Part shown: positions 7,980 through 16,810 of the stretch, piece by piece
How the letters are laid out: each line of letters opens with the position of its first letter
Numbering within the stretch: the stretch's first letter is position 1
NCBI GenBank assembly: GCA_002438605.1
Contig: DJPR01000026.1
Coordinates: forward strand, 1-58,871
Direction of reading: 5' to 3'
From: Ruminococcus sp. UBA6407
GTDB lineage: Bacteria; Bacillota; Clostridia; Oscillospirales; Ruminococcaceae
Length of the DNA stretch: 58,871 nucleotides
Position numbers and translations under genes: made by a program
The notes under the pieces: generated by a model
What the model was told of the DNA's origin: nothing
Seen by the model: the letters and a program-made list of their open reading frames with translations, nothing else
Database searches by the model: none

Positions 7980-9311
7980 ATGAATACACCTATATATGAT
8001 TTTATGTGCAGATACAGCAATAGTGACATATTGCGTTTTCATATGCCGGGTCATAAAGGAAGTTCACCCGAGCCCCTGCTTGATATGCTGTACAAGCTTG
8101 ACATTACAGAAATAAAAGGGGCAGACAGTCTTTTTGATGCGGACGGCATTATTGCAGAAAGTGAAAAAAATGCGTCAAAACTTTTTAATACAGCAGGTAC
8201 GTTTTATTCTGTGGGAGGTTCAACGCTTTGTATCCAGACTATGCTTGCACTTATGAAACGTGAGGGCAGAACCGTTATTGCTGCAAGAAATGTTCACAGA
8301 GCCTTTTTGAATGCGGCTGCACTTCTTGACCTTGACGTTCATTGGCTTTATCTTAAATATTCAGGAGGTATTTTAACCGGAGGAATTCCCCTTGACGAGC
8401 TGGAAAAGGAGCTTATGGAGTGCAAAGCTCCGACCTGTGTGTACATAACCTCGCCTGACTATACGGGAAAAACAGCGGATATTGAAAAAATATCATCAAT
8501 ATGCAGAAAATATAATTCACCGCTTCTTGTAGATAATGCACATGGACCTCACCTTGCGTTTTTTGAGAAAAGCAGACATCCTATAGCTCTTGGTGCAGAC
8601 CTTTGCTGTGATTCTGCACATAAAATGCTCCCTGCATTGACAGGTGCGGCTTATCTGCACATTTCAGATTTGAAGTATGCAGACAAGGTTAAAGACGCAA
8701 TGACTCTTTTTGCGTCAACAAGTCCGTCATATCTGATAATGGCGTCACTGGATTTGTGCAACAGGTACATAGATGAAAAAATACGGAAGGATATCAAGAA
8801 TATTCAACAGCGTGTTGAAAAACTCAGAGCCGAATTATCTGAAAGACTTGTTTTTGCAGATTCAGAGCCGTTTCATATCACGATAAATGCGGCGGAAAGC
8901 GGATTTGACGGAAAAGAATTTGCAGATTTGCTAAGAGCTGAAAATGTTGAATGTGAGTATGCAGACTCATTGTATACTGTTTTATTGACTTCTCCGTTTG
9001 AAGCTGTTGAAAAACTCGATACTCTTGAATCAGCATTAAAAACAACGGTAAATCGTGCCAAAAGAACAAGGTATGTGTATAAGGACTTTTCAGTACCGAA
9101 GTTAAAAAAGGCAATGAGTATCAGAAATGCCGTTTTTTCAACAAGCGAAACGTTGAATGTTGAAAACTCAGGGGGAAGAGTTTGTTCAGCAGTAAATGTG
9201 CCATGTCCGCCTGCAATACCTATAGCAGTAAGCGGAGAGGTAATTAATAAGGAGTGTATAGACGTTTTTCTAAGGTACGGCATAAGGAGCGTAAATGTGG
9301 TAAAAGAATAG
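7980..9311 (+). CDS. Orn/Lys/Arg decarboxylase family PLP enzyme
   Basis: The 443-residue protein is a fold-type I PLP enzyme of the short Orn/Lys/Arg decarboxylase group. Diagnostic segments are FHMPGHKG near the N-terminus, the YSVGGSTLCIQ phosphate-binding region, DNAHGPH, and the PLP lysine in SAHKMLPALTGAA. The C-terminal wing domain (about residues 330-443) is shorter than in biodegradative decarboxylases. The family makes polyamine precursors from lysine, arginine or ornithine, and substrate cannot be read from sequence. The ATG at 7980 follows GGAGG by 4 bases and is preferred to one 15 codons upstream that lacks a ribosome binding site. The upstream leader may regulate it. Confidence 0.85.
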   Translation: MNTPIYDFMCRYSNSDILRFHMPGHKGSSPEPLLDMLYKLDITEIKGADSLFDADGIIAESEKNASKLFNTAGTFYSVGGSTLCIQTMLALMKREGRTVIAARNVHRAFLNAAALLDLDVHWLYLKYSGGILTGGIPLDELEKELMECKAPTCVYITSPDYTGKTADIEKISSICRKYNSPLLVDNAHGPHLAFFEKSRHPIALGADLCCDSAHKMLPALTGAAYLHISDLKYADKVKDAMTLFASTSPSYLIMASLDLCNRYIDEKIRKDIKNIQQRVEKLRAELSERLVFADSEPFHITINAAESGFDGKEFADLLRAENVECEYADSLYTVLLTSPFEAVEKLDTLESALKTTVNRAKRTRYVYKDFSVPKLKKAMSIRNAVFSTSETLNVENSGGRVCSAVNVPCPPAIPIAVSGEVINKECIDVFLRYGIRSVNVVKE

Positions 9312-9313
9312 GG

Positions 9314-9359
9314 GGCAGCATCGTATAAAGTCTTTTGATGTGATTTGTGCGGTGATTCC
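9314..9359. repeat. 46-bp dispersed palindrome, copy with decayed ends
   Basis: It begins GGCAGCATCGTATAAAG, has the shared centre TTTTGATGTG and ends TTTGTGCGGTGATTCC. Length and internal sequence match the copy at 51812. It starts two bases after the decarboxylase stop codon. Confidence 0.75.
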
Positions 9360-9388
9360 TTAAAAAAATGTTAAATTTATGCTGAATA

Positions 9389-9417
9389 TTGACTTTACTG
9401 AATAAATTGTTTATAAT
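9389..9417 (+). promoter_or_regulatory. Sigma-A promoter for tepA-uppP
   Basis: TTGACT (9389-9394), 17-bp spacer, TATAAT (9412-9417), about 70 bases upstream of the tepA start. It would drive tepA and the closely spaced uppP. Confidence 0.8.
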
Positions 9418-9425
9418 AATATATG

Positions 9426-9478
9426 TATATCCCGTTCAGAAATCAGTATAATAACATTATTATACTTGAAGGGATATA
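9426..9478 (+). promoter_or_regulatory. Leader hairpin that pairs with the tepA ribosome binding site
   Basis: An outer helix pairs TATATCCC and TTCA (9426-9438) with TGAAGGGATATA (9467-9478). It stacks on a perfect inner palindrome, AGTATAATAA / TTATTATACT (9445-9466). The likely SD, GAAGGG at 9468-9473, lies in the outer helix, so folding would hide it. A role as translational switch is inferred from the pairing only. Confidence 0.55.
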
Positions 9479-9484
9479 AATAAA

Positions 9485-10234
9485 ATGAATAAAAATGATA
9501 ATCAGGAAGAAAAGCAGAAACAGTCTGATGATAACAATACTGATGATGAGGAAGAAATCGAAAGTCAGCTTGATGAGGCGGAGCTGATAGAAAAGACCGG
9601 CGAAATTATTTCAAGAAATTCCAAGCACTTAATTCACTGTCTTACTATTATCGGTCAGGTTGAGGGACATTATGTTCTATCCTCACAAAATAAAACCACA
9701 AAGTATGAGCACATTATACCGTCCTTGGTTGCAATTGAGCAGGACCGCAGTATTGAGGGACTTGTAATAATTCTTAATACAGTCGGCGGTGATGTGGAAG
9801 CAGGACTGGCAATAGCCGAGCTTATAGCAGGAATGAAAACTCCTACAGTTTCTCTTGTTGTCGGCGGAGGCCATTCAATTGGAGTTCCGCTTGCAGTAAG
9901 TGCCAAGCGTTCGTTTATTGTACCGTCTGCATCAATGACAATCCACCCCGTAAGAATGAACGGGACAGTTCTGGGCGTTCCGCAGACACTTTCATACTTT
10001 GATAAAATGCAGGACAGAATTATTAAATTCGTAACGCAGAACAGCCATATAGACGAACAGACTTTCCGCAGACTCATGATGAATACGGAAGAGCTTGTAA
10101 TGGACGTCGGAAGTGTTGTTGAGGGAGAAAGTGCAGTATCTATCGGATTAATTGATAATCTTGGAGGACTGAGTGACGCTATTGAAAGCTTGTACGAACT
10201 TATTGAAACAAGCGAAAGGCGTTATGCTGACTGA
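9485..10234 (+). CDS. tepA: ClpP-like serine protease, TepA family
   Basis: The 249-residue cytosolic protein has an acidic N-terminal tail and a ClpP/crotonase-fold protease domain (about residues 45-245). The nucleophile Ser is in [11 protein letters not shown] and the His in [11 protein letters not shown], with a conserved [18 protein letters not shown] strand (here [15 protein letters not shown]). TepA (YmfB) in Bacillus subtilis degrades small acid-soluble spore proteins or helps translocation, and its gene sits beside spoIIIE, as here. It is followed 21 bases later by uppP. The leader hairpin suggests translational control. A plain ClpP is less likely because of the long acidic N-terminus and the position. 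Confidence 0.85.
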   Translation: MNKNDNQEEKQKQSDDNNTDDEEEIESQLDEAELIEKTGEIISRNSKHLIHCLTIIGQVEGHYVLSSQNKTTKYEHIIPSLVAIEQDRSIEGLVIILNTVGGDVEAGLAIAELIAGMKTPTVSLVVGGGHSIGVPLAVSAKRSFIVPSASMTIHPVRMNGTVLGVPQTLSYFDKMQDRIIKFVTQNSHIDEQTFRRLMMNTEELVMDVGSVVEGESAVSIGLIDNLGGLSDAIESLYELIETSERRYAD

Positions 10235-10255
10235 TTATTGCTAACGGAGGTAACT

Positions 10256-11098
10256 ATGAGTTTTTTAGACGCAATTATACAGGGAATAATACAAGGCCTT
10301 ACAGAGTTCCTGCCTGTTTCAAGTTCAGGACATCTTGCATTATATCAGCATTATTTCGGAAGTACAGAGCAGACAGGCCTTTTCTTTTCAGCCATTCTTC
10401 ATCTGGGAACTCTCCTTGCAACATTTATTGCATTCCGTAAGGACGTAATTGCACTTATTAAAGAATTCGGTACAATGTGTACAGATTTGTTCAAAGGAAA
10501 GCTCTTTAAAACAAAGATGAATCCTGAACGCCGTATGATAGTAATGCTTATTATATCATGTCTTGTACTTGTGCCGTGTATACCTCTTAAAGACGTAATC
10601 GAAAAGGTATCTGAAACATATATGATATTGCTTGGCTGTCTTTTCCTTTATACATCACTCATACTGTTTTTATCTGACAGATGTGTAAAGGGAAATAAAA
10701 CAGCAGGCGATATTACATGGAAAAATGCACTTACAGTCGGAATTTTTCAGGCTATAGCACTTTTCCCGGGTGTATCACGTTCAGGCTCAACAATTTCAGG
10801 CGGACTTTTCAGCGGCTTTTCTCGTGATACCGCAGTAAGATACTCATTTATACTCGGAATACCTACAATTCTTGCAGGCTGTGTGCTTGAATTTAAAGAT
10901 GCGTTGGGTGAATCTGAGGCTTTAGGAAATCCGCTTCCATATGTAGTTGGATTTATTGTATCGGCAGTAGTCGGCATATGTGCAATAAAAATGGTAAGCT
11001 GGCTTGTAAAGTCAAATAAGTTCACCATCTTCTCAATTTATACACTTGCTCTCGGACTTACGATTATTGGTTACGAAACATATCAAAAGCTTGCTTAA
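10256..11098 (+). CDS. uppP: Undecaprenyl-diphosphatase
   Basis: The 280-residue membrane protein has about eight helices. Both family motifs are present: QGLTEFLPVSSSGHL near the N-terminus and FPGVSRSGST in the middle. UppP (BacA) removes a phosphate from undecaprenyl pyrophosphate to recycle the lipid carrier used for peptidoglycan and wall polymers, and gives bacitracin tolerance. The ATG at 10256 is preceded by GGAGG with 5 bases between, so it is favoured over one six codons earlier. It is likely co-transcribed with tepA and followed by a dispersed palindrome. Confidence 0.95.
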   Translation: MSFLDAIIQGIIQGLTEFLPVSSSGHLALYQHYFGSTEQTGLFFSAILHLGTLLATFIAFRKDVIALIKEFGTMCTDLFKGKLFKTKMNPERRMIVMLIISCLVLVPCIPLKDVIEKVSETYMILLGCLFLYTSLILFLSDRCVKGNKTAGDITWKNALTVGIFQAIALFPGVSRSGSTISGGLFSGFSRDTAVRYSFILGIPTILAGCVLEFKDALGESEALGNPLPYVVGFIVSAVVGICAIKMVSWLVKSNKFTIFSIYTLALGLTIIGYETYQKLA

Positions 11099-11111
11099 TT
11101 ACATATTTTAA

Positions 11112-11157
11112 GGCAACATCTTACAAAGCTTTTAGCTGGTCTTTGTGTGGTGTTGCC
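11112..11157. repeat. 46-bp dispersed palindrome between uppP and ftsK
   Basis: It begins GGCAACATCTTACAAAG and ends CTTTGTGTGGTGTTGCC, with 17-base arms around a 12-base centre. It starts 14 bases after the uppP stop codon and may fold as a transcript-end hairpin. Confidence 0.85.
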
Positions 11158-11225
11158 TATATACGTTTTCTGCAAACTGTTCTTATTGGTACAGGTTCTG
11201 AAATCTGAGAAAGGAGAACTTCAAA

Positions 11226-13787
11226 TTGGCTGAAACAAAAAGAAACAGCGGCTCAGGCAGTAATAAATCAAAGAAAAGAAGCTCCGGCGGAGAAGGCTCA
11301 CGCAGTACAGCAAAAAATGATAAGGGAGTCAAAAAAAAAGTTGCTGAGCCGAAAAATGAAAAAAATCAATTCTGGTCAATTATTCTTTTCGCATTGGGCG
11401 TGTTGGTTCTCCTTATAGCATTTATTGAGGGGACTTCGGGCTGGAATAAGATACATAATATTCTTTTAGGTACATTCGGCATCGCAATACTTGCTGTACC
11501 TGCTATGCTTATATATACAGCAATTCTTATCGGAATGGAAAAAAGCTATAAATGTGTTACGGGGAGAGCAATATGGGGAGTTGCCATGACATTCCTTATA
11601 AGCTCGGTAATTCAGATAGTGTTTGTAGGTGAGATAAGAGGCAGTAATATCATAAAAAAGGTCGCAAACCTTTATCGAGAGGGCAAGGAGCTTCATGGCG
11701 GCGGTGTATCAAGTATGATTATCGCAGGACCGCTTATGGCACTTTTCGGCCCGACAGGTGCAAAAATAATTTCAGCAATAATGTTCTTTGTATTTGGAAT
11801 GCTGCTTACAAATATGGGGATAATTCAGTTTTTTGAGCTTATAACCCGACCATTCCGCTGGTTTGGACGCTGTATTATAGGATTAAAGAATGTCCTTATG
11901 GGCGGCGAATTTGAGGACGCTTTTGATGATGAAGATGATGAATATTATGACGAAAATGAAGATGATTATGATGCAGAAATGGAAGCTCTTGAAATTGCAA
12001 ATAATCATTCAAAGGAAACAATGTCAAACAAAAGAAATGAATCATCTCAGGGCGAAACTCCGGAATTTCTCTTTGATGTTCCGATTGACCCATTTGAAAA
12101 GAATAAGGAAAGTCAGCTGAAAACGTTAAAAAAAGTTTCACTAGGAAAAAAGCCTGAAAAATCTGCAGAGGAACACGCTGAAAATGACAGCGAGCTTGAT
12201 GCACTCATCAGCAGAGCAGCCTTGTCAGATTCTGTTAAAGGGAATGATGTCAAGGAGTCTGTAATTGCGGCTGAACCGATAGATACCAGTGAATATGCTG
12301 ATAAGCCAAAGCCTGTTTATGTAAAACCGTCACTTTCACTTCTGGAGCAGGCTGACAACAGAAACAACAGTGCTGAGGCCACCATTGAAATGAGGGAAAA
12401 GGCTGAAATTATTGTAAATACGCTGAAAAGCTTTGGAGTTACAGTAAGGATAAGTGATATTTTCAGAGGCCCTTCCATTACAAGATATGAAATTCAGCCG
12501 GGGGCAGGCGTTAAAGTATCAAAAATAAAGAGCCTTGAGGACGATATTGCTCTCTACCTTGCGGCACAAGGTGTAAGAATAGAAGCTCCTGTACCGGGGA
12601 AATCAGCGGTAGGAATAGAAGTTCCTAACGTAAAAAAGGATATTGTAACTTTAAGGGAGATACTTTCGTCTTCTGAATTTCAGAATAACAAAAGCAAGCT
12701 GACCTTTGCGGTCGGCAAGGATATTGCAGGCAATATAATACTTGGTGACGTTGCGAAAATGCCACATGTAATCATTGCAGGAACAACAGGTTCAGGAAAA
12801 TCCGTATGTACACGTTCAATTATTATGAGTATACTTTATAATGCAACTCCTGATGAAGTAAAGCTCATACTGATTGACCCGAAAATTGTTGAATTTAAGG
12901 TGTTCGATGGCATTCCGCACTTGCTGATACCAATAGTTACCGAGTCCAAAAAGGCGGCAGGAGCTTTGGCTTGGGCAGTAAATGAAATGATACGCAGGTA
13001 TAATATTTTTGCTGAGGACGGTGCAAATGATATAAAGTCATATAATGCAATGGCAGAAACAAACCCTGACGTTGAAAAAATGCCGCAGATAGTAATTTTC
13101 ATAGACGAGCTTGCTGATATGATGCTTGTTGCAGGCAAAGAGGTTGAGGATTCAATCTGCCGTCTTGCACAAATGGGACGTGCCGCAGGAATGCATCTCG
13201 TAGTTGCAACACAGCGTCCTACAACTGACGTTATAACCGGACTTATCAAAGCAAATATCCCAAGCCGTATTGCACTTTCTGTAATGTCGCAGATTGACTC
13301 AAGAACAATTATTGACATGGCAGGAGCTGAAAAGCTTTTAGGAAACGGTGATATGCTTTATCTGCCGATAGGTTCAACAAAGCCTGTGAGAATACAGGGC
13401 TGTTTTGCGTCATCAAAGGACGTTGAAGCTACAGTATCATTTGTAAAATCTCAGGTTCAGTCTGAATTCGACAATGATATTATACAGGCTGTTGAAAGCT
13501 GTATCCCTGTTACGAAAGCAGACAAGAATAATGATTCTGACGGCTCTGTTGCTGTCGGAAGTGACGAGGACTATATTGAAAGAGCAATGGCAGTTGCAAT
13601 AGAAAACGGACAGTTATCCACATCAATGCTTCAGCGTAAGCTGAAACTGGGATATGCCAGAGCAGCCAGAATTATGGACGAGCTTGAAGAAATGGGAGTA
13701 ATCGCTCCAAGTGAGGGTGCAAAGCCAAGAAAGGTATTGATGTCACGTTTGCAGTTTGAGGAAAGACGTGCAAGAAAGATGAGTTAG
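11226..13787 (+). CDS. ftsK: FtsK/SpoIIIE DNA translocase
   Basis: The 853-residue protein has a basic N-terminus, four membrane helices (about residues 45-200), an acidic linker (about 225-330) and a C-terminal motor. The motor shows the FtsK N-side motif, Walker A GTTGSGKS, the Walker B region VIFIDELADMM, and ATQRPTTDVITGLIKANIP. The last 65 residues are a gamma winged helix that reads polar DNA signals (LKLGYARAARIMDELEEMG). It pumps chromosomal DNA through the division or sporulation septum. The start is TTG, 9 bases after AAAGGAG, and no in-frame ATG precedes the basic N-terminus. Proximity to tepA fits SpoIIIE, but SpoIIIE and FtsK cannot be told apart by sequence alone. Confidence 0.93.
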   Translation: MAETKRNSGSGSNKSKKRSSGGEGSRSTAKNDKGVKKKVAEPKNEKNQFWSIILFALGVLVLLIAFIEGTSGWNKIHNILLGTFGIAILAVPAMLIYTAILIGMEKSYKCVTGRAIWGVAMTFLISSVIQIVFVGEIRGSNIIKKVANLYREGKELHGGGVSSMIIAGPLMALFGPTGAKIISAIMFFVFGMLLTNMGIIQFFELITRPFRWFGRCIIGLKNVLMGGEFEDAFDDEDDEYYDENEDDYDAEMEALEIANNHSKETMSNKRNESSQGETPEFLFDVPIDPFEKNKESQLKTLKKVSLGKKPEKSAEEHAENDSELDALISRAALSDSVKGNDVKESVIAAEPIDTSEYADKPKPVYVKPSLSLLEQADNRNNSAEATIEMREKAEIIVNTLKSFGVTVRISDIFRGPSITRYEIQPGAGVKVSKIKSLEDDIALYLAAQGVRIEAPVPGKSAVGIEVPNVKKDIVTLREILSSSEFQNNKSKLTFAVGKDIAGNIILGDVAKMPHVIIAGTTGSGKSVCTRSIIMSILYNATPDEVKLILIDPKIVEFKVFDGIPHLLIPIVTESKKAAGALAWAVNEMIRRYNIFAEDGANDIKSYNAMAETNPDVEKMPQIVIFIDELADMMLVAGKEVEDSICRLAQMGRAAGMHLVVATQRPTTDVITGLIKANIPSRIALSVMSQIDSRTIIDMAGAEKLLGNGDMLYLPIGSTKPVRIQGCFASSKDVEATVSFVKSQVQSEFDNDIIQAVESCIPVTKADKNNDSDGSVAVGSDEDYIERAMAVAIENGQLSTSMLQRKLKLGYARAARIMDELEEMGVIAPSEGAKPRKVLMSRLQFEERRARKMS

Positions 13788-13795
13788 GAGCTGTT

Positions 13796-15694
13796 ATGAA
13801 CGGATTTTTACCTGTAACCGAAAAGGAAATGAAAGAACGAGGCATAGAGCAGTTTGATTTCGTTTACATAACGGGTGACGCTTATGTTGACCACCCGAGC
13901 TTTGGTGTTTCAATTATATCGAGGCTGATAGAGTCACTCGGCTATACGATAGGTATAATTTCTCAGCCTGATTGGCATACTGATAAGGACTTTAAGCGTT
14001 TTGGACGTCCTAAGCTTGCTTTTCTTGTTACATCGGGCAATATTGACTCAATGGTAGCTCATTATACTGCCGCAAAGAGAAAACGTTCGGACGATGCGTA
14101 TACCGCAGGCGGAAAAGCAGGAAAACGTCCTGACAGAGCCGTAATAGTTTACTGCAAAAAAATTCGTGAGATATACGGAGATGTTCCTGTTGCAATAGGC
14201 GGGCTTGAAGCGTCATTAAGAAGATTTGCACATTATGACTATTGGGATGATGCCGTAAGACCTTCAATCCTCGTTGAAAGCGGAGCAGATTTGCTTATGT
14301 TCGGAATGGGAGAACATCAGATAACCGAACTTTCAGAGCGTTTGGCAAGAGGCGAGAATATAAGGGATATACATGATATAAGAGGAACTTGTTATCTTAC
14401 CGAGCCTGTAAATACACCATATGGTGCGGCAGAATGTCCAAGCTTTGCACAGGTCAGCGAAAGCAGGGAGGCTTATGCAAAAGCAACAAGAATACAATAT
14501 GACCAGCAGGACGAGGTTTACGGAAAAACCGTTATACAAAGGCATGGCAAGCTGATGCTTGTACAAAATCCGCCTGCATACAGCCTGACTACAGAGGAGC
14601 TTGACAAGGTTTACAGTCTGCCTTATATGCGGGCATATCACCCGTCTTATGAGGCACTCGGAGGTGTTCCCGGAATAGAGGAAGTTCAGTTTTCGATAAC
14701 TCACAACAGGGGCTGTTTCGGATACTGCAATTTCTGTTCAATTGCACTTCATCAGGGACGCAAAATAACATGCCGAAGTGAAGAGTCAATTCTTGAAGAA
14801 GCTGAAAAGCTGACTAAAATGAAAAATTTCAAGGGATATATTCATGATGTAGGCGGACCGACAGCAAATTTCCGTCACACTTCATGTCAGAAACAGCTTG
14901 AACATGGTTTGTGCAAGGGGAAAAAGTGTCTTGCACCAACACCATGCAAAGCTTTGCAGGTTGACCATACGGAATATCTGGGCATTTTAAGAAAGCTTAG
15001 GAAAATCAAGGGTGTTAAAAGAGTATTTATTCGTTCGGGCATAAGATACGATTATCTTATGGAGGATAAAAATGATGAATTTATGCGTGAACTGATAAAG
15101 TATCACGTCAGCGGACAGCTTAAGGTAGCACCTGAGCATTGTTCAGCGGCAGTTCTTGATAAAATGGGAAAGCCTCATATTGAAGCGTATAAGGCGTTTC
15201 AGAAGCGGTTTTATGAAATTACAAAGGGAATGGACAAAGAGCAGTATCTTGTGCCGTATCTTATGTCGTCACATCCGGGCAGTACGCTGAAAGAGGCAAT
15301 AGACCTTGCGTTATTTTTGCGTGACAATAAAATAAGACCTGAGCAGGTTCAGGACTTTTATCCTACTCCCGGAACTATTTCAACTTGTATGTTTTATACG
15401 GAGCTTGACCCATATACAATGGAAAAGGTGTACGTTCCTAAAACTCCAAAGGAAAAGGCAATGCAGAGGGCATTACTGCAATACTTCAAGCCGCAGAACA
15501 AGGAGATAGTTCTCGAAGCGTTGAAAATTGCAGGCAGACGTGATTTAATAGGAAAGTCATCGAAATGTCTTGTAGATGATGATAAAAAGCCAAACATGGC
15601 AGGTAAAGGCTCAAACGGAAAAAGTGATAAAAAGGGCAAGGGAGCAAAATGTCAAAATCAAAAGCAAAAAGGAAAAAGAACAATCCGAAAATAG
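13796..15694 (+). CDS. YgiQ family radical SAM protein
   Basis: The 632-residue protein is a YgiQ-type radical SAM enzyme. The cluster-binding motif is RGCFGYCNFCSI (CxxxCxxC) near residue 305. The UPF0313 N-terminal segment YVDHPSFGVSIISRLIESLGY and the Lys-rich C-terminus are also present. Its substrate is unknown in every organism I know of. It begins 8 bases after ftsK with its own AGGAG and overlaps the next gene by 46 bases, so the two are coupled. The basic C-terminal tail (GKGSNGKSDKKGKG...) may bind nucleic acid, as in other members. Confidence 0.93.
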   Translation: MNGFLPVTEKEMKERGIEQFDFVYITGDAYVDHPSFGVSIISRLIESLGYTIGIISQPDWHTDKDFKRFGRPKLAFLVTSGNIDSMVAHYTAAKRKRSDDAYTAGGKAGKRPDRAVIVYCKKIREIYGDVPVAIGGLEASLRRFAHYDYWDDAVRPSILVESGADLLMFGMGEHQITELSERLARGENIRDIHDIRGTCYLTEPVNTPYGAAECPSFAQVSESREAYAKATRIQYDQQDEVYGKTVIQRHGKLMLVQNPPAYSLTTEELDKVYSLPYMRAYHPSYEALGGVPGIEEVQFSITHNRGCFGYCNFCSIALHQGRKITCRSEESILEEAEKLTKMKNFKGYIHDVGGPTANFRHTSCQKQLEHGLCKGKKCLAPTPCKALQVDHTEYLGILRKLRKIKGVKRVFIRSGIRYDYLMEDKNDEFMRELIKYHVSGQLKVAPEHCSAAVLDKMGKPHIEAYKAFQKRFYEITKGMDKEQYLVPYLMSSHPGSTLKEAIDLALFLRDNKIRPEQVQDFYPTPGTISTCMFYTELDPYTMEKVYVPKTPKEKAMQRALLQYFKPQNKEIVLEALKIAGRRDLIGKSSKCLVDDDKKPNMAGKGSNGKSDKKGKGAKCQNQKQKGKRTIRK

Positions 15695-16584
15695 CGGGAA
15701 TATGCGGAGCAGTCATATTTATTGTATTTCTTATATCTGCAATAGCAAGGGCTTTAGGCTATGATTTGGAGTACGAGCTTAAAAAGCTGCTTGGATTTGA
15801 GAGCAAATATAATGACAGCGTTCAGGTTCACTTTATTGATGTAGGGCAGGGTGACTGCATACTCATTGAAACTGCGGACGGAAATATGCTGATTGACTGC
15901 GGAGAAGCAAGTGAAGCGGATATAGTCTTGAATTATCTGCAAAATGAAAACATAAAAAAACTTGATTATGTTCTCGGCACTCATCCTCATTCTGACCATA
16001 TGGGCGGAATGAGCCGAATAGTTGAAAATGTGGAAATAGGCGAATTTATCATGCCGCATCTGCCTGATAAGGACGTTCCGACCACACGCTATTTTGAAAA
16101 TCTGCTTATTGCTCTTGATAATGCAGATTTGGATATTACAGAAGCAGAAACAGGCGATGTAATTTCCTTGGGTGAAGCGGAGGTCACATTGATTGCACCC
16201 AATAAGGAGAATGACAACACAAACGATTATTCGGTGTGTGCTGTTCTGGAGCATGGCAAAAACAGCTTTATTTTTACCGGTGACGCTGAAAGAAACGGAG
16301 AAAAGCACTTCATAGACAGCGGACTTTTACATAAATGCACTGTTTATAAAGCAGGGCATCATGGCAGTTCAACTTCGTCATCAGCTGAATTTTTAGCTGA
16401 AATTCAGCCTGAATATACAGTTATAATGTGCGGAGAGGGCAATTCCTACGGTCATCCTCATGACAAAGCATTAAAGCGTATAGGAAAGTATACAGCACCG
16501 CAGAATATATATCGCACGGATTTATGCGGAAGCATAGTTTTTGAATCAGACGGAGAATCATTGGAGATTACAACTGAAAGGTAA
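15649..16584 (+). CDS. Membrane-anchored ComEC/Rec2-like metallo-beta-lactamase hydrolase
   Basis: The 311-residue protein has a basic start, one membrane helix (about residues 17-38) and a beta-lactamase-fold domain like the C-terminal part of ComEC. Metal ligands are in THPHSDHMGG, FTGDAE and KAGHHGSS, and the ComEC-type opening HFIDVGQGDCILI is present. ComEC itself has a large channel domain, which is absent here. The protein probably acts outside the membrane on nucleic acid or nucleotides, but the substrate is unknown. The first 15 codons lie inside ygiQ. A later in-frame start would cut the basic segment before the helix. Confidence 0.85.
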   Translation: MSKSKAKRKKNNPKIAGICGAVIFIVFLISAIARALGYDLEYELKKLLGFESKYNDSVQVHFIDVGQGDCILIETADGNMLIDCGEASEADIVLNYLQNENIKKLDYVLGTHPHSDHMGGMSRIVENVEIGEFIMPHLPDKDVPTTRYFENLLIALDNADLDITEAETGDVISLGEAEVTLIAPNKENDNTNDYSVCAVLEHGKNSFIFTGDAERNGEKHFIDSGLLHKCTVYKAGHHGSSTSSSAEFLAEIQPEYTVIMCGEGNSYGHPHDKALKRIGKYTAPQNIYRTDLCGSIVFESDGESLEITTER

Positions 16585-16591
16585 TGATAAT

Positions 16592-16810
16592 ATGCTTATT
16601 CTTGACAGAATAGAAGAAGAAACAGCAGTTATAGAGTCTGACAGCGGAATGATAGAAGTCAGCATTCAAATGCTTGGAGAAAATATCTGTGAAGGCGATG
16701 TTCTGATACAGGACGGTGAACGCTATATAAAAGATGAAGCGGCAACGGCTGAACGGAAACAGAAAATAGCTGAACTTTACAGAAACAGACTGAAAAAAAG
16801 AGGGACTTAA
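16592..16810 (+). CDS. DUF3006 family protein
   Basis: This is a 72-residue acidic protein. LDRIEEETAVIESDSGMIEV followed by GDVLIQDGERY matches the DUF3006 pattern (small beta-barrel, unknown function). In Firmicutes such genes commonly sit next to ComEC-like hydrolases, as here, 7 bases after one. The ATG at 16592 has only a weak GAAAGG upstream. A start 17 codons earlier would lie inside the hydrolase gene. Its stop overlaps the next start by one base (TAATG). Confidence 0.8.
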   Translation: MLILDRIEEETAVIESDSGMIEVSIQMLGENICEGDVLIQDGERYIKDEAATAERKQKIAELYRNRLKKRGT

